NCBI GenBank assembly: GCA_006384855.1
Contig: VCJN01003570.1
Coordinates: 1 to 64,000, forward strand
Direction of reading: 5' to 3'
Length of the DNA stretch: 64,000 nucleotides
DNA from: Tetraselmis striata
Lineage: Eukaryota > Chlorophyta > Chlorodendrophyceae > Chlorodendrales > Chlorodendraceae
The notes beneath the pieces were generated by a model. That model had not been told where the DNA came from. It ran no database searches and was given only the letters and a program-made list of their open reading frames with translations. A program made the translations under genes and the position numbers. Below, piece by piece: positions 1-11,200 of the stretch (positions within the stretch are counted from its first letter, which is position 1; each line of letters starts with the position of its first letter).

Positions 1-960
1 GGGGGGGGGGGGGGGACGGATTTTTTCCCTATGTTAAGCAGAAAAATTGACACATCGCCTTCAGTGACACCGCTGTTTTTAGTGACACACCCCTATAGTG
101 ACGGGGGGCGGGGGGGCAAACTGGCCGCTTAACACTACGGGCAACACCGTTACAATAACACTAATGTACTGGCCTAATAGCACTGGGAAAATCGGGGTTT
201 TTACAGGTTTAAGCCCGGTTGCAGCCCGGCCTGTTGCGCCCGGCGGCACTACTACGCGCGCGACAGCAGCGCCCCGCTCGGCAGCCCCGAGGTGCGCAAT
301 GCCGCCGCCGCCGCCGTTCTTGGGCGGCCCGCCGGCACTTCCGCTATAATTGCCCTTCGCACCCCGCGAGCCAAGGTCGCGCCCGGCACGATCTGGCGCC
401 CGAAACCGCACGATGGCTAGGACGAAGCGGAGAGAGGTCACATGTTCGTGCGTAGACTACGGGCCAGACGCCCCCCACTGGCGCCCCGGCCGTGACCTCG
501 ACCGGCACCCCTTTGCAGGCATGCGGCCAGCCAGGGTGCAAGTCGGACCCCGAAGACTTCGGCTACCTAGCGGGGCCGAACATGCTCCACCCCGCGTGTG
601 AGCGAGCCTTATGCGACATGTAGGGATACCGTCTTGTACAGAGCAGATTACGGATATGTACTCGATTGCTGGTCATTCACATTGCTAGTCACGCAACACT
701 ATTTCTGAGGACAACACCCATGCAATGACTCTTACTACCAGTGTTCCCCGTATCTACAGTGACACCCCAACTGTGACACCACCCTTACAGTGACAAAGGG
801 GGGCGGGGGGGGGGGGGGGGGTGTCCACAAAAGTCACTATATAGGGGTGCTGTCGCTGTATAGCCAACAGCGGCGGTACCGTAGCGTAGCGTAGCTACCA
901 GCCCGCGTAACTACGACTATACTGTGGTACCCCGGCCAAGCCTGCTGACCGTATTGATTA
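1..960. repeat. Non-coding repeat debris with TGACAC motifs and G-runs
   Basis: No convincing gene. The stretch opens with 15 G and has a second G-run near 796-821. The motif AGTGACAC recurs at about 62-100 and 755-790. CCCCTATAGTGAC (about 90-102) is met in inverse orientation by GTCACTATATAGGGG (about 832-846), so the block could be a decayed foldback or MITE. Short ORFs here have no family signature. Confidence 0.4.
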
Positions 961-1156
961 CATGAGGGCTTTCATAAAAGCGCACTACAAACAGAACTGA
1001 CAGCAACTATGAAAGGTTGCCAGCAAAAGAGAGACACAAGCCGGAAACCAAGGTCGAGCAGGAGGACAGGGAGCCAAGAACCAAGAAGGAGACAAGGGAA
1101 CCACGAAGTCACTTAGCTGCCAGGAACCAAAGGAATTCCCGCCCCGGGGTAGGCTA

Positions 1157-1800
1157 TCAGCCGCGGCGAGGACGCTTGCAGCCAATGACTCGGGTCATAG
1201 CAACACATGCCGACGAGCGACGCGACGCAGGCGCAGGAGCACCATCACGTGCCGCACGCGCGGCCGCGACTTCGCCAAGAACGTTGTCTGCATGTGCCAT
1301 GTTGATGAGCAAGGAGAAACGGCGGCGCCACGCAGACAAGAGCTGGCCGATTTTCTGGCCAGTGTGTGCGTGGCTAGCTTTCGCGAGCTCCACCAAGAAA
1401 GCCTCGGCGTGCGGGGCCAGCGAGCCAAACTCGGAAACGGCGAAAGGAACAAAGCGAAGCATGCCGGCGGCGTTTCGGACACCCTCGTCATACTTCTGGA
1501 TTTTGTGGCGCTCAGCAGCCCGCAAAGCAGTCTTTGGATCCGAGGTTGACACGCCAAGGATAGGGGCAATGGTGGTATCGACAGCAACCGTGTTTCCGCG
1601 GATACCGCCATACCCCAAAAGCCCAACATCGGCAGGCCGCCCGTCGCTGCCCTTCGGGAGAGAAACAAGCACCGACGGGTCCGTGAGGATCTGGACACCC
1701 ACGCCCAGCGCGGACTTCACGTCGTGGCAAATGTCGGAAAGGCCATGTGCCGCCCACTCGTGTGCGGCGTGGTTGGAGTCGCCCCCATAGCAAGCGGCTA
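1157..1800 (-). pseudogene. Non-LTR retrotransposon C-terminal fragment (zinc motif plus nuclease-like domain)
   Basis: The open frame reads a Cys/His cluster (ACYGGDSNHAAHEW) and then RPADVGLLGYGG with AVDTTIAPIL about 15 residues later. This resembles the C-terminal region that follows the reverse transcriptase in many algal and protist non-LTR elements, where an R-P-x-D-V...D-V/T pattern suggests a PD-(D/E)XK-like nuclease fold. A later KIQKYDEG...FVPFAVSEFGSL segment is also typical of that tail. The reverse transcriptase is absent on this strand: the next homologous piece lies at 1833-1965 on the opposite strand. Read as an inverted, truncated copy. The family is recognised from memory of such elements, not from a search. 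Confidence 0.6.
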
Positions 1801-1832
1801 CTGGTGGCCATCTCAGCAACGCAAATGCGCGC

Positions 1833-1965
1833 GTGATGGAGCGGGAAGTGGAGGCTGCGTCGGGCTCGCAAAAGGAGCTGACGGCATTTCTAGACCAGAC
1901 CCAAAAAAAAATCGAAATGAGGTGTGCGCTCTCCATGTATGTCACATGTAGGGGAACGGATCTTG
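1833..1965 (+). pseudogene. Small fragment of the same non-LTR element, plus strand
   Basis: The translation around EAASGSQKELTAFL matches EAASRSEKELTAFL encoded at about 2700-2745, and the following nucleotides (GTGTGC-CTCTCCATGT-GTCAC-TA-GGGAACGGATCTTG) match 2777-2820. It abuts the oppositely oriented fragment ending near 1800, marking an inversion breakpoint between about 1800 and 1833. Confidence 0.6.
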
Positions 1966-2190
1966 TTCAACCAGGTCTGCTGACCAGTAATCCTTATTGG
2001 TACCAGTACAGGGCTGCTGGTACTATACTAAACTTACTGTGAGTAAGAACTATCTGCCCGTACAAGTAATCATGCTGAGTCCGCACGAAGGAACTGATAT
2101 GTAGTTGGAGTACTTACCAGCCCCTCAAGTATTCCATGCAACATGGTTTATTGGCTCCGCAATTGCCTGCCGTCTGAGTAGGAGTCTCTT

Positions 2191-3400
2191 TTGATCCCTC
2201 CACGTACGGCAATGACACCAACCCCGTGGTTACCGAGAAAGGTCATGGCGGAGCTCTTGCACAACCCATACGATCCTGACCCCACGCCAGCGGAGGCGGC
2301 TACGTTGAGCGAGGATTCAGTGGCCAAGGCACGCAGCTTGCTCTACCTCCCCACTAGGTTGAAGGGCGTTGCCATCCGCCGCATGGCTACCGTCCGTGAT
2401 GCCGCCTTCATCAGTTGCATAAACGACATCCTCCCCAAGTTTCTCACTAGGAACTCCGACACCAACACCCCCGCCCACTACTCCGGGATTCTTTGACCCC
2501 CAACTTGAGTCCGTGCTTGGCCGAGGCAGCTTCAACGCAACTTCTTCCGCCCGCCAGCACGAGCGATCATTTCCTCATCAACGATCCTCGTGGGTCGGCT
2601 AGCTACGCCGCGGCGATGCGCGAGACGTTGGGGCGCCTTCAGACGGCTACTGCTAGCCACTACCTCGGCGATGCGGACGCCCGTGTATTGGAGCGAGAGG
2701 CGGAGGCTGCGTCGCGATCGGAGAAGGAGCTCACTGCATTCCTTATCGACCATGCCAACCACCCTCGGCTTCAAAATCAGGTGTGCCCTCTCCATGTCAC
2801 GTACAGGGAACGGATCTTGATCGGCTAGCTTGACGCGGCGTCGGGCATGTGGACGATGGCCATCCCCAGGAGCTGCGGGGGGTCGCTGTCGAGCCCATGC
2901 ATGGCCCCGGTGGGTGGGAGTCTGATCATTCTGCCATCGACAAAGCACAACCCCGGCATTGTCGACCTCTATGGCGACGCACTCATGAAGACCGACATGA
3001 ACCTCCGGGCACGTGGAGACGCTCACTGGCCGTACACCGGGATGCTATCGCTGACGCCTTTCATAATCATTGTGGTCACGATATGGGCATCGCTGTTCGC
3101 CGGGAGGTGGATGACTTGTTGTAACATGCAGTGCCTCTCAGCAATACCGTAGACAGAGATGAACTTAAGCATGACATCCATGGTGCCGGACGCAAAGCTC
3201 TCCCTCCCGGCCTTCAATGTCGTGACCGGGAGCTATGATTTCCGGAGGTTGAAGCCTACGCTATTGGAGCAAAAGACTATGCGGTACGGCGTCGAGTACA
3301 CTGCGGTGCCCCGGGCCACGGTTGTGGATTGGTTCGAGCACTCCATGTTGGGCGACATGCAACAGTGGCGGGTTGGCAATGCGGGATGCGGCGTGGCACA
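2191..3400 (+). pseudogene. Non-LTR retrotransposon fragment: RT thumb region and downstream, frameshifted
   Basis: The first part (2191-2496) reads LPTRLKGVAIRRMATVRDAA, like the conserved LP..xGGLGIR..... segment after the catalytic palm of algal non-LTR reverse transcriptases. After a stop near 2494-2496 the frame shifts and continues to 2828 (GSASYAAAMRETLGRL; REAEAASRSEKELTAF). A further frame from about 2833 (AASGMWTMAIPRS) resembles the SG.WL.a.P.s motif that follows. Stops and frame changes show decay. The catalytic YxDD motif is not present, so this is 5'-truncated. Beyond about 3160 the open frame (to 3872) is not recognised. Confidence 0.55.
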
Positions 3401-3799
3401 ACACGGGGCCGAGACACAAGAGCCCACTCTGAGACATCCTCGACATGTCGGAGTACACAGGCATGGTCTTCAGCATTGTGGGCGAGGTGAGCAAGGGGGT
3501 GCGCCGAACGGTGCGCGTTGTCGCATGCTTGGCCGCGGATCAGGGTGCCCTCTCATTGCGAGGCACTCGGTGCATCAGCACCCGGGCTCATCAAGACGAG
3601 GCGTTACTCGCAAGAGATTTCCTCGGGGCCCTGAGCTTGGTGGCGGCTCGAGCGCGTGCTCGCTGCCTCATCAGATGCCGCAGATTCGTCTTCCATCCGG
3701 TTGCCGAAGCTGGACAGCGCGTGCGTGGATTGCCATCGCTCACATGTGCCTGCGTGGCCCGGAATCTCAACTGGGCGCGCATCACTCATCCATCCCGCC

Positions 3800-4160
3800 T
3801 CGTCGTGCGGGATGCGGGCCGTTTTTAAGCGGCTTGTGTCGATCGGGTCCATTGATACTGCTTTTAGGCTAGACGCCTAACCCCAAGCCAGACGAACGCC
3901 CGCGACTATAGTGGATTTTGGATTGGCCTTTTTGTAATTCACACCAGCCCCTCAATACTATGTATGATTAAATGCACCTTCATGCAAATTCAAGCACTTG
4001 AATGTGGGGGAGGGGGGAGGGGGGGGGGGGGGGGGGCGGGAGTGCCGTACTCCGTAAGGCACTATCGGAGTACGTGTAGGTCACTGCGGTAGTGGAGCAC
4101 CCAACTGTTGTCGCTTTTTGGGTACGCCGCTGGACGGCCCGACCGTCCGTCGCCCTGCAC
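3800..4160. repeat. Dispersed-repeat remnants and G-run
   Basis: 3806-3825 (GTGCGGGATGCGGGCCG) also occurs at about 24094 and inverted at about 24366. 3880-3912 (CCCCAAGCCAGACG.ACGCCCGCGACT) recurs at about 37620. The downstream text GGCCTTTTTGTAATTCACACCAG recurs at about 24178. A G-run of about 28 lies near 4006-4036. No gene is seen. Confidence 0.6.
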
Positions 4161-4167
4161 GTGTTCT

Positions 4168-4354
4168 GATCTAAACTAGTTTATGGGGTTTCCCTCCTTG
4201 ACCTAACCGCTTTTAGCTACAAAGTGCTGCTCAGTGGTACGGGAACTAGGCGTCTGTTGTTGCGCCCTTTTTCAGGTGCAGCACAAGTAGACATAAAAGC
4301 AGCCAGAACAGCTGAGCCTGCCATCTGCCAGTTTTCGCTGCGTTCCACGCAGCG
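4168..4354 (+). repeat. Split direct repeat A1 of the YR element
   Basis: A 187-bp repeat starting GATCTAAACTAGTTTATGG and matching 22498-22685 with only a few differences (one extra T, a few substitutions). It ends in a hairpin: CGCTGCG (4336-4342), loop TTCCA, CGCAGCG (4348-4354). It marks the left end of the element. Confidence 0.9.
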
Positions 4355-4524
4355 ATGTAAAAACTGTCTCGTAACCAGTTGCGAGCAAGGTCACCCCAGG
4401 TTGTTCAAGACCACACCCGGCTCACCACCCGAGTGTGATATTCTCGTCCGTACGTCCGTGCGTTACCATTCCAGATGGAGAAGAACCCGTCGCCGAGCCG
4501 ACGTTGGAGTCGCTGAACGCAGAC

Positions 4525-5343
4525 ATGAGGGCCCAGTCTTCATTACTGCGAGAGTTGGCTACGGCTGTGGCGCAATTGACGGCTCGTGATCGCGTTGTTG
4601 ATGGGGAAGGGGAACATGGCTCCGGCTCCGGGCAGCGTTTCGCGGGACAGCCGACAGGCAGCGGGGGAGCCGCAGAGCGCCCCGACTTGCTAGAGCTAGC
4701 CCAGAGCGGCCGTGTCGGAGCAAAATCCGTGAGTGCCGAGGATGACTACCTCGCGGTGCCAGAGCTACTGCAGAGAGCAGAGTCTGGTTACGAGGCCGTT
4801 CGACCGGTCAGCCGAGTGCCTGGACTCTCCCCCCTGAGCACCGACCTAACGAACGAGTACCTTAAGCAGGACGACCGGCGTCTGCCGGCCCAGGAGGAGT
4901 ACTTGTGGATGTCGTGTTTCGGGGCCCACATGGCCGCACTTTTCGTGGCTCTCGACGAGCTGCTACCTTACGTCCCTGCCGCTAACCAGGACTTCACCCC
5001 CTACCTCGCGAGAGCTCGGAATCACGCCGAGGCCATCGACAAGGCGTTTCATTTTCGTTTGGCTTTCCTGCGGAGGCTAAATGAGATCAAGCGTGTGCAC
5101 GGTGACCAAGGTGTTCTGGACGTGCTGCGAGCCCAGCATTTTCAGCCTGCTTCGGAGCATCCGGGTTCCGCGATTTTTGGGGACCTCATGAAGGACTACG
5201 AGCGTCGTGTCTTCGAGGCGACTGTGGCCAGCAGCGCAAAGGCAACCGCTACTGCCCGAGTAGCAGCTGCAGCTGCAGGTCGCGGGCGTGGGCGAGGACG
5301 TGGCGGCGGGCGTGGCCGTGGCCGCGGAGGTGAGCACGAGTGA
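4525..5343 (+). CDS. Gag-like protein of the YR element, RG-rich tail
   Basis: The open frame runs from at least 4435. The first in-frame ATG is at 4525, so the start is uncertain. The protein has an acidic/alanine N-terminal part, a helical middle region (EEYLWMSCFGAHMAALF...; ARNHAEAIDKAFHFRLAFL) and ends in an alanine stretch followed by about 25 residues of alternating R and G (5281-5340), a likely nucleic-acid-binding RGG tail. It sits first after repeat A1 and upstream of the recombinase, the usual place of Gag in DIRS-order elements. No zinc knuckle is seen. The role is inferred from position and composition, not from a recognised domain. Confidence 0.55.
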   Translation: MRAQSSLLRELATAVAQLTARDRVVDGEGEHGSGSGQRFAGQPTGSGGAAERPDLLELAQSGRVGAKSVSAEDDYLAVPELLQRAESGYEAVRPVSRVPGLSPLSTDLTNEYLKQDDRRLPAQEEYLWMSCFGAHMAALFVALDELLPYVPAANQDFTPYLARARNHAEAIDKAFHFRLAFLRRLNEIKRVHGDQGVLDVLRAQHFQPASEHPGSAIFGDLMKDYERRVFEATVASSAKATATARVAAAAAGRGRGRGRGGGRGRGRGGEHE

Positions 5344-5379
5344 CGGTGTAGGGCGCCTTTCGTCGGAGCTGCTGGAGCT

Positions 5380-6082
5380 TTGCGAGGCCACCTTTCGGTG
5401 ACCGCCGCAAGACGCACCCTTGCAGCACAACGACGAGATGAGCGCCCTGTGTCAGGACCTGACCCCCCCACCTTACAGACTTCCTTTAGACCTTCCTCGG
5501 TGCGGCGCTTCTTACAGCTACAGCCGAGTGCGGCTCAACCATCCGCACACCTGCACATGGCGGCTCAACCAACCGCTTTTCTTACCACCCCATCTCTGCG
5601 TCCGTCGGTTGTTACACTACGTGTCACAACTGGTTCGCAACGACCAAGTTTCGCGCGTGTACGTTATGCACGGGACAAGCGCTACGAGCGCGAAGGGCGC
5701 GCGGGGCGGCCCTCTTACCTGAACCTAGCCCCGCAAACCCGTACTGAAGCTACTGCAAACCCGTCCAGCATCTACCGGCCAACCGCCGGGAACCTAACCG
5801 CTGCTGCCGAGTACTTTGCGAACAGTAGTCGTACCGGTGGAACTCTGTTGGTAAAACGACGCACGTACGTAATTGACGAGCCCGCAGCTGTCGCGCCGTG
5901 GGCTGCGTCACTGCGATCCCGGCTGCAGGACGCGATCGGCTCGGACGAGCTGGGCCAGCGAACGCTCGACCTGCTCTCCAGCTCCATCAGCGCTCAGACA
6001 CTCAAGAGCTACGCCGGCAGACTGTCTCAGTTCGCGGAGTTCTGCCACGACTCTGAAAACATCAGTCCGCTGGAGGCGACTA
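5380..6082 (+). pseudogene. N-terminal half of tyrosine recombinase, cut by CACTA insertion
   Basis: This open frame ends in a core-binding (SAM-like) domain of a tyrosine recombinase: SISAQTLKSYAGRLSQFAEF, then CHDSENISPLEATT. At 6083 the CACTA element starts and its TGTGA gives an immediate stop (6088-6090). The frame resumes exactly at 21492 on the far side once the transposon and one copy of the CTA duplication are left out. The upstream ~170 residues are basic and low in recognisable motifs. The first ATG of the frame is near 5557, and the true start is unclear. Confidence 0.8.
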
Positions 6083-6107
6083 CACTGTGAGATTCAGATG
6101 TGACGTA
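6083..6107 (+). repeat. Left terminal inverted repeat of CACTA element
   Basis: Starts CACTGTGAGATTCAG. It pairs with 21464-21488 with two mismatches. Flanked on the left by target duplication CTA (6080-6082). Confidence 0.95.
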
Positions 6108-6540
6108 AATGTGCCCTACTGGTGACGAACGACGACATACGGGGACGATACGGGACGGACGAGGGACGTGGATTTCATACCGAGTAGCGACGACTATCGC
6201 GCGCGACCTGTAAAGTACTATATGAATTTCTCGTTTCCATAATTTCATCAAATTGATATGCGCACGCGGGCTCGCGTGTCGCCCGCCGACGCGGAGCACC
6301 CGGGCTAAGTACAGGCGGCTGCACGTGCTCGCTGCACATCGCCGCACATCGCTGCACACCGCGGGGTCGCTGGCGTCGCAGTGCGTCACGCTGGCGGGCC
6401 GCGCCCCCGGCCCCTGCCAAGGAGTAATCACGATAAGTACTGGCACGGCCGACTCTCGCACAGCAATGGTGCTTAGTTCGCGCGAAGCGTTGCGGCACAG
6501 CATGCATGTGCCGGCAGGGTGCCGGGGGTGCTTGGCAAAC

Positions 6541-6571
6541 CATGATCGCAGGCTGCCGGCATGCGATCATG
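6541..6571. repeat. Short perfect hairpin in left subterminal region
   Basis: CATGATCGCA (6541-6550) and TGCGATCATG (6562-6571) form a perfect 10-bp inverted repeat with an 11-nt loop, inside the left part of the CACTA element. Confidence 0.7.
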
Positions 6572-6726
6572 GCTTGCGTGGCAGTCACGGCGGAGGTGTG
6601 GCCGGTGTCGCGGAGGCGCTTTTATTACATTGCTGGGCATCACTTCGCCGTTGTGGGCGGTGCCCACCACAAAACAGCTCCTGCCTAATGTTCTATACAT
6701 ATGAAATTCAGACTTTAGGGGGGCGG

Positions 6727-7445
6727 CTAGGGCACCTTCGTGAGGTCTGCCACAGTTGGAAGCCGCGCCAAGTGTTCCCTGGAAGCTGTGAGGATACTGT
6801 GCCTCCTTGGGCTTACCGTTGGGAAATACCCCTCGCGCCACTTATGAATGGGTTCCGTGTGCGCAAGCCTTGGCGGGGAAGTCGCGGTCCACGTCAAAGG
6901 GGCATAGGGGAGGAAAGACCCGACGTGATGCGTGCTCCCGGGGATTGCCGCTATGTCTGTCTCCCACTTGTGGGCTTCCTTTGTGATGTCGGACAAGAAC
7001 CGGCTGAATCTGTCCGTCTGAATCCATGTGTGGGTGAGGGCTTCTTGCACCACGCGTGCGGTCAGCCGCATGAGTTGGAACAGCGGGAACTGCTCCGCGT
7101 GGGCCCCAGCGAGGAGAGGCTCCATAGCCATGTCGTCATCGTTCTCGACGAGTACAGCGGCCTGCTTCGCAGCGATCTCGAGCATATCCTCGGCGCCTTG
7201 CAGCCACACCGAATCCGAACCGCGGAGGTATTTGAGACGCGTATCAGCGTCGACGATGTCCCCGTCCAGATCGGGCTGATCAAGCAGGAAGAGCTTGTAC
7301 TAGGCGAGCGCGTCCGCGCCGACATCCAACAAAGTGTGCCAGTGCCAAGCGTGGCGCAGGGAGCGGTAGAGGGCCGGGTTGCTGGACTGGGTGGGAGTCC
7401 AGCCGCCGGGGAGATGGATGTATTCCCCTCTCATGTCCTCGTCGG
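6727..7445 (-). pseudogene. Unrecognised minus-strand ORF inside CACTA element, one nonsense codon
   Basis: Read on the minus strand from about 7445, the frame gives a protein-like sequence (EYIHLPGGWTPTQSSNPALY; SVWLQGAEDMLEIAAKQAAV; RFSRFLSDITKEAHKWETDI) with a stop at 6727-6729 and one in-frame TAG at 7302-7300. Composition is balanced, unlike the overlapping plus-strand frame (6253-7704), which is Arg/Gly/Cys rich and looks like a shadow. I do not recognise the family. It could be the last exon(s) of a cargo gene of the transposon with its 5' part unresolved upstream, or a decayed passenger. Confidence 0.45.
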
Positions 7446-7449
7446 TGAG

Positions 7450-8216
7450 TTATTTTGTAGCGTGTTCTCCTCCACGCTCGCGTATGCTAGTTGGGTGCGT
7501 GTACAGCGCTCCACCATCCTGGCCCTTTTCTGGGGTGTAATCGATAGTGCCATGGTGGGTGGTGCAACTGGTGACCCTTCGTCGCCTCTTGTGATTGATA
7601 TCCTTGCGAAGCAGGCGGCGTCGCGCGTCCGTACCGTCGCGGCGCTGCTGCGCGATATACATATCGGGGAGTGGGCAAGTGATGCCGTCGCTAGGTGCGC
7701 GTGAACATAAAGATAAGCGGCGATATACACCCGATATTAGCCCGGTGTATTGACGCTTATTTGCGTAGTCGCAGCGCGAGTAGTAGTACGATGTATCGGT
7801 GCAGTCCCGGGCGCGCGCCCCCACGACGTGTGCGCGCGCGATGTGCGGCACGTTGTGTGCGGCGATGTGCGGCACGTTGTGCGTCACGTTGTGTGCGGAG
7901 ATGTGCGGCACGACTGACGGAGGTGTGGGCGGATGTAGGTGGTCCGGTAGCTTAGGTGGCTGGTAGGCGGTAGGTGGTGTTCGTAGGTGCGCGTTTTAAT
8001 GAAGCCGCCCTAACTGCTGATGATTGTGTAACGCCCCAGCACGCGCATGAAGTACGGGGTCGCCTCACGGTCACCGCCGCTCACCGCTGAATCAAGCGCG
8101 GACAGTCGCGCACTCGCATCTGTGCTCCCTGCCGGTGGTGGGCTACATCCACCCCAACTCTCAACCCCCCTCCCCCCCCCCCCCCCCCCCCCCCCCGCGC
8201 GCGCGCGGCAGCAGGC
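7450..8216. other. Region upstream of transposase, no clear gene
   Basis: Short GC-rich tandem pieces of GATGTGCGGCACGTTGTG repeat at about 7840-7912. A C-run of about 25 (with one T) lies just before the transposase start (8166-8196), followed by a GCGCGCGCG stretch. No supported coding sequence. Confidence 0.5.
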
Positions 8217-11200
8217 ATGCCGGGAGAGGGATGGATATCGAGTGTGTCGAAGGATGGCGTGTACGCATGCAAGCACTGCGAGGGCATCGTGGCGGGCAGT
8301 AGTGAAAGGACGGCGCGAGACCGACACTTCCGAAAATTCCCGAAGTGTAGGCACTCGTTGAAGCGTGCGGCTAAGTTGCGCCGCAAGGCCGCCTTACAAC
8401 AAGCAGCAGCAGCAGCGGCAGCAGCAGCAGCAGCAGCGGCAGCGGCAGGGGCGGCAGCAGGAGTAGCTGCAGCCGTCGGAAACGCCCCGCCGGCGCCGGT
8501 CTCGGAGGACGATGTGATGGGCGTGGGGGAGGACCCCGTTGGCGAAGACGGTATGGACATCGACGCGCCTGCGTGGCCGCCGGCGGGCGTGGAAGCCGCC
8601 GATGAGGGCGTGATACGGGAAGGCGATCCCGGTGACTTCTACATGAAGGTCATCGCCAAGAAGTTCCGGGGAGTATGGCACTACGGCGTGATAACCGGCG
8701 TTGTTACCGAGTGCGTGTTGGAGGACTACGGCGGGGCGACACAGTGGCGCGCTGTTTTCGAGGACGGTGACACTGTGGACCTTCTGCGTTCAGAGGTGAG
8801 TGAGCCCGGCCTGTGTGCTGGTGGCACCACTCACCTGCGGTTGTATGGAATCACACGCACCCGCCCGGTCGGCGTGGCAGGTTGTGGAGGCTATGGCGGC
8901 TGCTCAGGAGCACCCCCCTGTGGATGCGGACGGGGAGGCTCGCCTGGTAACCGTCTCTGAAGGCGATGACCAGTCCAGTGAATCCGAAGAGGAGGGCTGG
9001 GAAGGGGGGGGGGACGCGGCTGGCGCCGGGTGGACGAGCGATGAGGAGGAGGAGGAGGAGGAGGCGCACCTCCGGGCGTGGGAGTCTGCGGCTGTGCCGG
9101 GGTCCGACACGAATGCCCTCACGTTTGCAGTCATGAAGTGCTCGGCTCAGGTGAAGAGCAAGAATTCCAACAACTCCGCTGACAGCGAGTGGCAGCTGTT
9201 GCATGACATCATGCCCGCCGGCTTCACCTGGGGCGGGATGGCCGTGCCACGCAGCCACAAGGCGATGCGGAAGTTCCTGCGGGTACGGCCGGGATGTGCC
9301 TGGGTGCGTGCTTGACGCGGCGCGTCTTGGGGTGTCAGGCCCCTCACGCTCCTCGCCTCCCGATGCATGCATGTGCCTGATACATCCAGATATGTCCGGC
9401 ACATGTGCCCCAAGGGGTGCGTGGCGTTCAGCGGGGCGCCCGGGAAGGCTGCCGAATGGGCGAACCTCCCCGACCAGCACTGCCCGGAGTGCAATGCCGA
9501 TAGGTTTATCCGCACGCCGCAGTCCCTGAAGCTCACGGCTGCACGGGTTTGGTACGTCTTGAGCGTGGTGGACATCATCAAGGGCTGGTTCCGAGACCCT
9601 GTGTGGTACGCTTGCTGGAAGAAGGGGACGGACGTGTCTATCAACGCCTTCCGCGACTCGTCGGAGGCGGAGCGCCTGAATGAAGGCGGGCACGGCACCG
9701 GCCTCGCCGCGGGAGACTTCCTCCATGCCGACAACGGGATCTACACACTCACAGATGATGGCTTCCTGTCGCACCTTCGGGCCACCCAGTCTGTCACCGG
9801 GGTTGGGATTAGATGTGAGGACATGCCGCCCCACATGCTGACCTCCAGGAGCAACTGGCACCCAGTCGCACTCATCGGGCCCCCGGAGCCGCCCAACCTG
9901 GGCAAAATACTGTTAGAGGTGCTGCACGAGCTCGCGGTGCTTGGCGAGCATGGAGTGACGGTCACCCCCGCAGACGGGGGGGAACAATTCGTGCACAAGG
10001 TCTTCCTCGGTACGTGGGTGTGCGACGCCCAAGGCAGACGAAAGATCTTTATGCGGGGGGGGGGCTAGCCAGCTTAGAGGTTGCCCCTGGTGCCGTTTGC
10101 GGAGCCATGTGGAGGGCCCGGACGGCACGGTGAAGGTGGCGCCTGCGGGGTATGCAAAGGACGTCATCCAGAGGGTGAATGGCGTAGAGTACCAGGCTGT
10201 GCGCACAGGCACGAGCTGCCTCCTGCTCTCCGGCGACCAGATGCTGGAGCAGATGGGCGTCATCGGCCAGATAGAGGAGGACTTGGCCAAGTCGGCCCTT
10301 GATTGGGATGAGGTCGGCGAAGTGAGCCCCGCTGCCCGGCGTGCGTTCAACACAACCCGGCTGGAGCAGGCCAAGCAGAACACTGGCTGCCATGGCGTGT
10401 GCCAGGTGCCTGTGGTCCTGGGCTATGTCAGCATGGTCAACCTCTTCCCCCTCGCGCCGGACCACCTGTGCTTTTTGGGCTTGGGAAAGGACTTTTGGAG
10501 GAACTTCCTCGACGTGCTGGGCCACGTTGGATTTCGGGCTATGAAGCAAGAAGACCGGCGCAAGGCTTTAGTCCTGATACCCAGCAACTTTGGACGCGGG
10601 TTGCGCCCTTCGTTTGCGGTGTCCAAGAAGTCGAAAGGTAAGCGCCCCCCCCCCCCCCCCCCCCCCCCATGGGCGTGGGCGGCGTGGGCGGGCGCGGGGG
10701 CGTGACGGCATTCCCCTTCATGAATGCAGGGTCAGGCAAGGTGACGGTGCTGTCCGGCTGGGTCATCGAGGACTGCTGGCACCACTCGGAAACGTTTTCC
10801 CTTCTTACCGCCGGTCCGCTGTTCGAGGAGGCCCGGGTGAAGGCAATCATGACCGGGAAGGAGCTCGCGTCCCTAGCGGTGATGCGTGCGGTGTCGCAGC
10901 TGGGGGTGCTTGGGCACATGTACAAGCGCCTGCAAGGAGCTGTGTGGTTCGTCACGCGGTGGGGGTTGCAGAACGTGGTGACGGAGGAGGACGGCCCTGA
11001 GCGCAAGGCGCAGGTGGACGCGCTCACCAGGGAGGGGAGGACTCGATACCTAGCGGACATCACCGTGTATGCCCGCCTGGCTGAGGGAAACGGCTTCGTG
11101 TCGCTCCTCGTCTCCAACTTGCACTCGGCGGTGTGCCGCATGATCCACCAGATGCTGGCTTGCGGGCACCCCCTTGCGGAGCTGTGGATGGAGAACCTCA

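Noticed and set aside
6253-7704. 483-residue plus-strand ORF in the CACTA element
   Set aside because: Composition is rich in Arg, Gly and Cys, and it is antisense to a frame of much more natural protein composition; judged a shadow.
9282-9390. Simple intron joining transposase exons 2 and 3
   Set aside because: The obvious GT at 9283 and AG at 9389 leave mismatched phases; the junction is reported as unresolved instead.
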